Source: an uncultured cyanobacterium | GTDB taxonomy: Bacteria > Cyanobacteriota > Cyanobacteriia > Cyanobacteriales > Microcystaceae | DNA: 36,141 bases | Direction: 5' to 3' | Assembly: GCA_903869185.1 (NCBI GenBank) | Contig: CAIPYC010000087.1 | Location: 1 to 36,141 of the forward strand | In this document: piece by piece, positions 16,092 through 22,737 of the stretch | Numbering within the stretch: position 1 is the stretch's first letter | How the letters are laid out: each line of letters opens with the position of its first letter | Translations under genes and position numbers: made by a program | Notes under the pieces: generated by a model | Told to the model about the DNA's origin: nothing | Databases searched by the model: none | What the model saw: the letters and a program-made list of their open reading frames with translations, nothing else

Positions 16092-17459
16092 TTGGAAGAA
16101 AAAGTTGAACAAGAGAGGATCTCATTTATCATGAAACCGAAAGACTGGGATCTTTTTCTTGAATATATAGTAGATGAATATCACTTGCAGGGACGCCTAA
16201 AGGAACTATTTAAAGTACGTTTCGCTTTTGAAAATTGGCGTAAACCAGATATGGAAATCTGGGAATTGGCCGAGGCTCCAAGTCTTGAAACCTACAAAAA
16301 ACAGATGACGCAGCTTTATAGCTTTTTTTCTTACCTACAACCAAATGGCTGCCCTGAACTAGATCCTACTAATAAAGGACCTGGCAAGTTCGATATTTTA
16401 CGTGGTTGGTTGAGAGATATGCTTTATCCTCAATGGGCCAGGCAAAAGCCAACTGAGCCAAATATTATTTCTTCTAGTAAGTTTGGTTATATTCCTTATC
16501 TGGTGGATCAAATAGCTCCTGAAATGCAAGTTCCTGGTTCACTTCTGCGCATTAGGGCACCGGAAAAGATGGGCAAGACTATCTTGGTGAGAGAACTTCT
16601 TAGGCAAGCTTCCACAATGGATTACAAAATTGTCTATCTAAACCTGCATAATGCTGAGGCGGATATTTTTAGCAGTTTAGATAGATTTTTACGTTGGTTT
16701 TGTGCCAATATCAGTCTAGAATTAGCTCTCCCGCCACTATTGGATGACTATTGGGATAAGGAACTCTTCGGTTCTCTGGTAAGCTGTAAAAGTTATTTTC
16801 AAGGATATATACTTGCCAAGCTTGAGCAACCTTTAGTCATTGGCCTAGATAATCTAGATCGGATCTTTGCTTATCCTCTGATTGCTGCTGATTTTTTACC
16901 AATGTTGCGCTACTGGCATGAAGAATCTAAAACAGAAGCTCTCTGGCAAAAATTACGTTTGGTATTGGCCCTGTCTTCAGAGATATATGTCGAATTAGAT
17001 ATCCATCAATCGCCTTTTAATGTCGGTAAGCTCGTTAAAATCCAAGGTTTTGAACTCGGGGAGTTGATGATGCTTGCTCAGAGTTATCAACTAGAACTTC
17101 CTGATGAGTTTGCCCAAAAGTTACTATCCTTGACAGGAGGGCACCCTTACTTGCTTAAGTTGGCTCTTGAAGCTCTTGTTTCTTCCGATATGACTACAAG
17201 CGAGATATTAAGTCAATCTTCAACCCATGGCAGTATTTACGGAGAATATTTACATCGTCTTTGGGACAGGCTGCAGCAAGATTCTACCTTACTATCGGCT
17301 TTTAATGAAATAATCCAGGCAACCGGCAACTCATTTTTAGATCCAGATCTAGCCTATAAACTAGAAAGTATGGGTTTAATTAAACTACAAGGCAATGAAG
17401 CAATAGTAGCTTGTCAGCTTTATAAAGAATACTTTAAGAACAGATTGCAACTTGATTAA
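16092..17459 (+). CDS. HTH-AAA-like (AAA_35 type) ATPase
   Basis: A protein of about 455 residues. The N-terminus (about 15-90) looks like a degenerate helix-turn-helix (EIWELAEAPSLETYKKQMTQLYSFF). The rest is an AAA-like domain of the kind common in large cyanobacterial genomes. The Walker A is APEKMGKT (156-163), with Ala in place of the first Gly. The Walker B is LVIGLDNLDRIF, with D253 but Asn at the catalytic Glu position. A TGGHPYLLKLA motif marks the C-terminal lid, and a winged-helix-like end (MGLIKLQGNEAIVACQLYKEYF) follows. The start is TTG at 16092 or, more conservatively, ATG at 16131. Its role is probably regulatory or signalling; no effector domain is attached. The 3' end overlaps the opposing small gene by four bases. 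Confidence 0.78.
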   Translation: MEEKVEQERISFIMKPKDWDLFLEYIVDEYHLQGRLKELFKVRFAFENWRKPDMEIWELAEAPSLETYKKQMTQLYSFFSYLQPNGCPELDPTNKGPGKFDILRGWLRDMLYPQWARQKPTEPNIISSSKFGYIPYLVDQIAPEMQVPGSLLRIRAPEKMGKTILVRELLRQASTMDYKIVYLNLHNAEADIFSSLDRFLRWFCANISLELALPPLLDDYWDKELFGSLVSCKSYFQGYILAKLEQPLVIGLDNLDRIFAYPLIAADFLPMLRYWHEESKTEALWQKLRLVLALSSEIYVELDIHQSPFNVGKLVKIQGFELGELMMLAQSYQLELPDEFAQKLLSLTGGHPYLLKLALEALVSSDMTTSEILSQSSTHGSIYGEYLHRLWDRLQQDSTLLSAFNEIIQATGNSFLDPDLAYKLESMGLIKLQGNEAIVACQLYKEYFKNRLQLD

Positions 17460-17632
17460 TGTTCCAGTTGTCTGGCTTCCACTACTATACCAGCAGAGAG
17501 ATAGTGATTAAATTCATTGACTTTGTCTTGAACTGCGAAGCGACTAGGTTGATAAAAAAGATTGGAGATCATCACACTAGAAGCCACGACAACTAAAACT
17601 GAACTAACATAATTTCTAATAACTAAAGTCAT
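17456..17632 (-). CDS. small single-span membrane protein, hypothetical
   Basis: A 58-residue protein with one hydrophobic segment (YVSSVLVVVASSVMISNLFY, about 8-27) and a short polar tail. The ATG at 17632 is preceded by the purine-rich AAAGAACA and preferred over an in-frame ATG 14 codons upstream, which adds only a basic polar leader. I recognise no family. It is transcribed away from the secreted repeat protein, across a dyad-rich intergenic region, and its end overlaps the ATPase gene by four bases. Confidence 0.5.
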   Translation of the reverse strand: MTLVIRNYVSSVLVVVASSVMISNLFYQPSRFAVQDKVNEFNHYLSAGIVVEARQLEH

Positions 17633-17688
17633 TGTTCTTTCTTTTGTTTTTATTTGATAATTCTTAGAATACAAAGAACAATCTGGTT

Positions 17689-17838
17689 ATGTCAGTCCCA
17701 TAGAAATTCTCTTTAAAGTAGAAATAAGTAGAACAAGAATTCAAAGAAACTTCTACTTCCATATCTTTCTATCTACATGGAAAATAAATCCACAAAAATA
17801 ACTATTATATTGGGACTGACATCACTGGGGCTGACCAT
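17689..17838. repeat. dyad-rich intergenic element (12-bp inverted repeat with a nested hairpin)
   Basis: ATGTCAGTCCCA at 17689-17700 is mirrored exactly by TGGGACTGACAT at 17811-17822. A degenerate direct copy, TGGGGCTGACCAT, follows at 17826-17838. Between the arms, AAGTAGAA occurs at 17716-17723 and 17726-17733, and its reverse complement TTCTACTT at 17751-17758. The element lies between two divergent small genes. It may hold paired operators for both promoters, or be a small palindromic mobile element; no target-site duplication is visible. Confidence 0.6.
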
Positions 17839-17882
17839 CTATTGTTGAGCTATGGATAAATTAAACCCAGAGGTCTTCAAAA

Positions 17883-18203
17883 GTGTTTAAAATCAAACAA
17901 GTTTTTCCAAAATATATCAAGTTGAGTCTATTGTTGACAATGACCCTATCTTCAATTGCAACTATGGCCAGGGCAGATGATTTTAGTCTTCGTTTTGGTA
18001 TAGGCTCAAATGGAGTTGCCGTTAGGGATCGGCCAGATGAATGGAGAGAACATCAATGGACAGAACATCAATGGAGAGAGCAGCAATGGAGAGAGCAGCA
18101 ATGGAGAGAACACCAATGGAGAGAGCAACAATTTTGGCGTTGGCGTCAGCATCAACTTAGGGAGCAGTACGAAGGAGCTAGATATAATGAGGGACGATTT
18201 TGA
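17883..18203 (+). CDS. secreted Trp/Arg/Gln pentapeptide-repeat protein
   Basis: A 106-residue protein with a clear signal peptide (basic start, hydrophobic LSLLLTMTLSSIATM, cleavage likely after ARA near residue 31). A short DDFSLRFGIGSNGVAVRDRP segment follows, then a run of E-(H/Q)-Q-W-(R/T) units from about 56 to 85. The tail is rich in Arg, Gln and Tyr. The repeat would be extended, cationic/aromatic and glutamine-rich. It may bind polyanions or the envelope, which is inference only. The start is GTG with AGAGG nine bases upstream and is needed for the signal peptide. It is divergent from the small membrane protein and followed by a convergent membrane protein gene. Confidence 0.65.
   Translation: MFKIKQVFPKYIKLSLLLTMTLSSIATMARADDFSLRFGIGSNGVAVRDRPDEWREHQWTEHQWREQQWREQQWREHQWREQQFWRWRQHQLREQYEGARYNEGRF
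18048..18122 (+). repeat. five 15-bp tandem units in the secreted repeat gene
   Basis: Units of the form GAA-CAN-CAA-TGG-AGA (with CAG variants and one ACA) occupy 18048-18122, with a partial sixth at 18123-18131. They keep the reading frame and encode E(H/Q)QW(R/T). Near identity at the DNA level suggests recent slippage expansion. Confidence 0.85.
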
Positions 18204-18246
18204 TACCTCAAGCCCACAAGACTTCCTTAAAGACCCATGACAAATT

Positions 18247-19347
18247 CTAAATTTTGATAAAGACCTTGTGATGATAGAGAAAATAGGCCACTATCAGCCA
18301 AAATATTACCATTGATAAAGCCAGTAGCAAAGATGCATTTTCTGGATTGAGCCAACTCAAAAACAGATGTTCATAAAGCCATTGATAGCTAGACATAGTG
18401 CCTATATTGGTCTTTACCAAGATTTTAATTTCTAGCACAGAAGCAATGAAGATAAATATAGAATTGAGTCCCAAAATCTCAAAAGGCTTTCCCCAGTTGT
18501 ATTTTCTGACCTGGCTCGTTTCATGGCATAGCGACAATCCTAAGAGCGACCAGCCCGCACTATAAAGGACATAAGAACTTGTCCAGAGTTGTTTATTAAT
18601 TGGAAAAAAAAGACCCCAGATGGTTCCAATGATGATCCCAGCTAAGCCCATGATAAATAGATTCATACTAGTGCGCGAATCTTCTTTTTGCTTTGATAGC
18701 CAATTGCCACTCAGATAGCCGAGCAATACTGTTACTAAAGCAGGGGGAGTACTAAACAAACCTTCTGGATCACCCATATGGTGAAACTGTCCGCCTTTAT
18801 AAAGATGGGCTTTACTCAAAATATGGCTATCTATATAGGAGCCCAGGTTACCAATTGGGCTCAAATCACCTGCTATATGCCCTGGTAAAGGAAGGAAAGT
18901 TAAAACCAAATAATAAATAACCAAAATAGCCAGAGAGATCAACTTGATCGCCCTAGTAGAACAATTGAGAATCAAGATGCTCGAGAGTAAATAGCATAGT
19001 GCTATTCTTTGTAGTACGCCAAGTATACGAATATTGTTTAAATCATAATTATAAAAACCATTTAGAAACAGCCCAAAACAAAAGAGAATCAAGCTGCGGC
19101 GAATGATTTTTACATAGAGTCTAGAATCAGGTTTGCACTCTGGTGAGAGATATTTACCCAGAGTAAAGGGCAAGACCATCCCAGCGACAAATAAAAAAGC
19201 AGGAAACACCAAATCAGCCACAGTGCAGCCATTCCAGGAAGAGTGATCCAGATTGGAATAGGGTTTGGGAGCTAGACTGACAAAATTAACCAGGATCATT
19301 GCCGCAATAGCAATTCCTCGAAAGATGTCTATATAAATTAACCGCAT
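18247..19347 (-). CDS. DUF5009/HGSNAT-like membrane acyltransferase
   Basis: A 366-residue integral membrane protein with about ten spans. It starts with MRLIYIDIFRGIAIAAMILV, the R-G-hydrophobic motif of the heparan-glucosaminide N-acetyltransferase-like/DUF5009 family. VADLVFPAFLFVAGM and RILGVLQRIALCYLLSS are also family motifs. Members move acetyl groups across a membrane onto sugars of envelope or exopolysaccharide; the acceptor here is unknown. Its ATG directly abuts a terminator-like hairpin downstream of the NRP-repeat gene, so it may depend on read-through or on its own promoter inside that gene. Its 3' end lies 43 bases from the convergent secreted repeat gene. Confidence 0.83.
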   Translation of the reverse strand: MRLIYIDIFRGIAIAAMILVNFVSLAPKPYSNLDHSSWNGCTVADLVFPAFLFVAGMVLPFTLGKYLSPECKPDSRLYVKIIRRSLILFCFGLFLNGFYNYDLNNIRILGVLQRIALCYLLSSILILNCSTRAIKLISLAILVIYYLVLTFLPLPGHIAGDLSPIGNLGSYIDSHILSKAHLYKGGQFHHMGDPEGLFSTPPALVTVLLGYLSGNWLSKQKEDSRTSMNLFIMGLAGIIIGTIWGLFFPINKQLWTSSYVLYSAGWSLLGLSLCHETSQVRKYNWGKPFEILGLNSIFIFIASVLEIKILVKTNIGTMSSYQWLYEHLFLSWLNPENASLLLALSMVIFWLIVAYFLYHHKVFIKI

Positions 19348-19370
19348 AAAAAGGGGACAAATTGCCCCCT
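19348..19370 (-). terminator. terminator-like hairpin between NRP-repeat gene and acyltransferase
   Basis: On the minus strand AGGGG, a loop of nine bases, CCCCT and a run of T directly precede the ATG of the membrane acyltransferase gene. The G-rich arm is also the only purine-rich stretch that could serve as its ribosome-binding site. The hairpin could therefore end transcription of the upstream gene or mask translation of the downstream one. Confidence 0.55.
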
Positions 19371-19376
19371 AAATTC

Positions 19377-19748
19377 CTAATCTAGATAACCCATTAATAA
19401 AGAGGGATCATCAATTTCATTGGAAGCCACAGGACGATTACCCATTACAGAATAGGTATCACTGATTTTCAGATGGCTAACGGCAATAGGACGATTGCCA
19501 GAAATAGTCAAAGTTCCGCTCATTTCAACATCACTGGCAACTACCGGTCTTGTAGTGCCGACTGAATTATAGGTTTTTACAACATTGAGATGACTAGCTT
19601 CAATTGGCCGGTTGTTAGGAAGATTTCGCAGTTTAGAGGTATCTTGCAATGAAAGAGCAAGTACATCTGGTTTGGCCTTGGCATTCGCCTTGGTTTTGGC
19701 TGTTTCTGTTGTCGGGGTTTGTAGTACTTCTTCTTTCTCTATAGTCAT
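19377..19748 (-). CDS. NRP-repeat protein with MGYLD tail, unknown function
   Basis: A 123-residue protein without signal peptide or membrane span. Residues 1-40 are a low-complexity, Ala/Lys/Thr-rich linker (ETAKTKANAKAKPDV). It is followed by four related units of about 19-20 residues: NRPIEASHLNVVKTYNSVG, TRPVVASDVEMSGTLTISG, NRPIAVSHLKISDTYSVMG and NRPVASNEIDDPSLLMGYLD. I have seen this N-R-P-(V/I) repeat and LMGYLD ending in hypothetical proteins of other cyanobacteria, but no function is known to me. The regular spacing suggests a small beta-solenoid or a binding scaffold. AGGAG lies four bases before the ATG. It is 93 bases downstream of modBC on the same strand. Confidence 0.65.
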   Translation of the reverse strand: MTIEKEEVLQTPTTETAKTKANAKAKPDVLALSLQDTSKLRNLPNNRPIEASHLNVVKTYNSVGTTRPVVASDVEMSGTLTISGNRPIAVSHLKISDTYSVMGNRPVASNEIDDPSLLMGYLD

Positions 19749-19841
19749 AGTTCTCCTAAAAATCTATCTTTATTTTTTTTAAGATTGTCTTTCCTCTATT
19801 TTAGACTAGCTTTGCTCTATGGCATATTTGTTAGGTTAAAT

Positions 19842-21692
19842 CTATCGCAATAACAATATCTTGGCAGGATCGAGCGTAATATAAAAAGGAAAAGATTGAC
19901 TACTGATTTCGTACCATTTATCTTTAACGATTTCAACCTGCAGATGATAATCTTGCTTGCTACTAGAAGGTTCATTGAGTTTAAAAAAAAGAGTTAAGCT
20001 ATGATATCCTTCAATCTGGTTAGCCAGCCAACAGATAAATGTATTAACTTGATTGGGTTCTTTGGTCACTTTGATATGATGAGCACGAATACCGACATAG
20101 AAAAAATCAGCTGGAATTGACTCACTGATTTTTAAATTAACTTTCCAATCGAGAGCCACAATTTCCTGCTGGTTGAGCAAATTGGCACGTGAAAAGTTTT
20201 TACATCCTGTTATTTTGGCTACTGAGATACTCTTGGGATGTTCAAAAATCTGTAACTTTGAACCTTGGGCAATCATCTTTCCCTTTTCTATCACCAATAG
20301 ATTGTCACAAATTCGATAAGCTTCATCCATATTATGGGTAACCAATACTTTCACACCATCATAATTATTCAGCGTTGTTATGATTTGACGTTCCAACTGA
20401 TTTCTCAAATGGGTATCTAGGGCAGAAAAAGGTTCATCCAGCAATAAGACATCCGGTTCACCGGCTAAAGCTCGCGCTATGGCTACTCTTTGCTGTTGAC
20501 CTCCTGATAATTGATGCGGGTAAAGATTCTCCATACCCTGTAAGTGGAGCATTTTCAACTGCGATGCTATTTTGTGATCAATCATCTTGGGGTTTATTTT
20601 TCCAGATAGACCAAAAGCTATATTTTCTGCAATCGTCATATGGGGAAAAAGTGCATAATTCTGCACTACATAACCAACTCGACGTAGACGAGCGGGAATA
20701 TTGATTTGCTTATCTGAATCAAAAACAACCTTGCCATTGACCACAATGAGTCCTTGGGAGGGTTTTTCTGTGCCGGCAATTAAACGCAAGAGCATACTTT
20801 TGCCAGCACCCGAAGTGCCCAGTAAGCCAATTGGTTGATTGCTGGAGACACTAAATTGGGTAGATATAGAAAAACCGATTAGATTTTTTTGAATATCAAC
20901 ATATAGACCAGTACTTTGAGGATCATGATTAAGCTCTTTGGAAATGGCGAAATCCCTATCCTCCCAAGGAGTGATCCAGTCTTGTGTGATGTCAGGATTG
21001 GATATATCTGCATATGTCGCTCTGCTGGTGAAGTTTTGATTTCGTTGTTGTTTGGAGAGATTGACAGCGAAGATTCCTGACAGGGAGATAAGCATTATAA
21101 TCCCAACCCAGATCCAACCCTCATTGGTTTGTCCGGATTCTACAGCATAGTAGATAGCCATTGGAATTGTCTGAGTTTCTCCCGGGATATTACCCGCTAG
21201 CATCAAGGTTGCTCCAAATTCTCCAAGAGCACGAGCAAAGGCTAGAGTGATACCGGCTAAAACTCCAGGAAATGATAGAGGCAAGAGAATTCGCCAAAAA
21301 ATCTTTCTCTCAGATGCACCTAAAGTTCTGGCAACTTGTAAAAGATCATTATCGACCTGCTCAAAGGCTCCCAATGTGGTTTTGTACATTAAAGGAAAAG
21401 CTACTACCGTTGCCGAGATTACCGCAGCATACCAAGTAAAAACTATACTAAAACCTAGCCAACTGGTTATATGCCCAATCGGTCCGTTTCTTCCACATAG
21501 ACGGAGTAAAAGAAATCCAACTACAGTAGGCGGTAAGATCAAAGGAGCTATTAAAAAAGCATCAATTAAGGATTTCCAGCGTCCTTGATATTTCAACATC
21601 CAATAGGCTAAGGCAATCCCTAGAAGAAAGATGATAACAATTGCCAGAGCAGCTACCTTAAGTGAGATCCAAAGGGGAGAAAAATCAGACAT
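19842..21692 (-). CDS. modBC: molybdate ABC transporter, fused permease and ATPase (ModB-ModC)
   Basis: Imports molybdate with ModA. The first about 230 residues are a ModB-type permease with about five spans and the EAA-loop motif ALGEFGATLMLAGNIPGET. The rest is ModC. It has Walker A GTSGAGKS near 291-298 (Thr replaces the usual Pro), the signature LSGGQQQRVAIARAL near 395, Walker B VLLLDEPFSALD and a switch His in VLVTHNMDEAY. A C-terminal TOBE-like region follows, from about 520. Permease-ATPase fusion for molybdate is known in cyanobacteria. The 616-residue length fits the fusion. It follows modA by 31 bases. Molybdenum is needed for nitrate reductase and, in diazotrophs, nitrogenase. 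Confidence 0.93.
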   Translation of the reverse strand: MSDFSPLWISLKVAALAIVIIFLLGIALAYWMLKYQGRWKSLIDAFLIAPLILPPTVVGFLLLRLCGRNGPIGHITSWLGFSIVFTWYAAVISATVVAFPLMYKTTLGAFEQVDNDLLQVARTLGASERKIFWRILLPLSFPGVLAGITLAFARALGEFGATLMLAGNIPGETQTIPMAIYYAVESGQTNEGWIWVGIIMLISLSGIFAVNLSKQQRNQNFTSRATYADISNPDITQDWITPWEDRDFAISKELNHDPQSTGLYVDIQKNLIGFSISTQFSVSSNQPIGLLGTSGAGKSMLLRLIAGTEKPSQGLIVVNGKVVFDSDKQINIPARLRRVGYVVQNYALFPHMTIAENIAFGLSGKINPKMIDHKIASQLKMLHLQGMENLYPHQLSGGQQQRVAIARALAGEPDVLLLDEPFSALDTHLRNQLERQIITTLNNYDGVKVLVTHNMDEAYRICDNLLVIEKGKMIAQGSKLQIFEHPKSISVAKITGCKNFSRANLLNQQEIVALDWKVNLKISESIPADFFYVGIRAHHIKVTKEPNQVNTFICWLANQIEGYHSLTLFFKLNEPSSSKQDYHLQVEIVKDKWYEISSQSFPFYITLDPAKILLLR

Positions 21693-21723
21693 AATCTATA
21701 ATCGCGAAAATTCCGAGATCTTG

Positions 21724-22512
21724 TCAAAGTACTCCAAAACCATGTTTTTGGAAAATCTTTCTAGCCACTGAGCTGCTCAAAAATTGGACAAAAATTCTAG
21801 AAGCTTGAGGATTTTTGCTGCTTTGAATTATGGCCATAGAATAGATTATGGGAGAATGCAGATTTTCGGCAGAGATAGTGACTATTTTTACTTTATTGCT
21901 GATTCTGGCATCGGTAGCATAGACAAGACCGGCATCAACATTTCCCATCTCTACAAGAGAAAGTACCTCCCTGACCGAATTGGCATAGACCAGTTTAGGC
22001 TGAAGTTGTCCTGATATTTTCAATCTATTAAAAACTTGTACACTATAAAATCCACAGGGAACAACATGAGGCTCTCCAATAGCAATTTTTTTTACATCGC
22101 TTCTGATAAGAGAGCTAAAGTTTTTGATTTTAGAGTCCGTATCGTTACTGGGAATTATTAAGGCTAAACGATTAGTGAGTAGGTTTTTTCTGGTATCTTT
22201 ATCGATCAATCTTTTACCAGCCAAGGCATCCATTTCTCTAGATGCTGCCGAAATAAAAACATCAACAGGCGCGCCCTGTTCGATCTGTTGTTGTAAAGAG
22301 CCTGAACTTCCCAAGTTAAATTCAACTTTGATAGAGGAATGGTTTTTTTGAAATTGAACTTTTATTTCTTGTAGAGCATCTTTGAGGCTAGCAGCAGCTG
22401 AAACCAAAATAGTACTATTTGTTTGGGCTAATGAACTGAAACTTAGAGTTTTCAATAAAAATGAACTGGTAAAAAATATTGCAATAAAATAAAGCAGATA
22501 TCTTTTCTTCAT
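21724..22512 (-). CDS. modA: molybdate-binding periplasmic protein
   Basis: Captures molybdate or tungstate for the ModBC transporter. A 262-residue substrate-binding protein with an N-terminal signal (basic KKR, hydrophobic stretch, cleavage likely near SLAQ about residue 30). The ModA motifs are present: ILVSAAASLKDALQEI, FNLGSSGSLQQQIEQGAPVDVFISA, the ligand-contact region VVPCGFYS and GNVDAGLVYATDA. The start is the ATG 23 bases after the small anchor protein stop. Gene order ATPase, small protein, modA, modBC with gaps of 31 bases or fewer suggests one transcript. Confidence 0.93.
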   Translation of the reverse strand: MKKRYLLYFIAIFFTSSFLLKTLSFSSLAQTNSTILVSAAASLKDALQEIKVQFQKNHSSIKVEFNLGSSGSLQQQIEQGAPVDVFISAASREMDALAGKRLIDKDTRKNLLTNRLALIIPSNDTDSKIKNFSSLIRSDVKKIAIGEPHVVPCGFYSVQVFNRLKISGQLQPKLVYANSVREVLSLVEMGNVDAGLVYATDARISNKVKIVTISAENLHSPIIYSMAIIQSSKNPQASRIFVQFLSSSVARKIFQKHGFGVL

Positions 22513-22535
22513 AGGTTTTTAGATTATTATTAAAT

Positions 22536-22733
22536 CTATTTTTTGGGGCGATATAAAAACCACCAGAGCTCTAGTCCTATTATACTGATTCCAATTAAGG
22601 TTACTATTGCTTTGGAAGTAAGTGGCTGTGCAATATATTTAAAAGTATTTGCCGGTTGAATAGAGTAAGCCTTTAGTGCAAAGCTCAGACACAGTCCAGT
22701 CAACGCCGAGATAATCGTTCCTCTTTTAAGCAT
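22536..22733 (-). CDS. small membrane anchor protein, possible truncated cupredoxin partner
   Basis: A 65-residue protein with two hydrophobic segments (about 5-20 and TLIGISIIGLELWWFLY at about 44-60). The ELWWFL end resembles the N-terminal anchor of cyanobacterial membrane-bound cupredoxin-like proteins found near copper ATPases, but here a stop codon follows RPKK and no copper-binding domain remains. The ATG at 22733 is preferred over one 14 codons upstream, which would overlap the ATPase gene. It is tightly packed between the ATPase (4-base gap) and modA (23-base gap). The cupredoxin link is from memory and moderate at best. Confidence 0.6.
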   Translation of the reverse strand: MLKRGTIISALTGLCLSFALKAYSIQPANTFKYIAQPLTSKAIVTLIGISIIGLELWWFLYRPKK

Positions 22734-22737
22734 TCGT

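Noticed and set aside
22513-22535. Molybdenum-cofactor riboswitch before modA
   Set aside because: The gap to the upstream gene is only 23 bases, too short for the aptamer.
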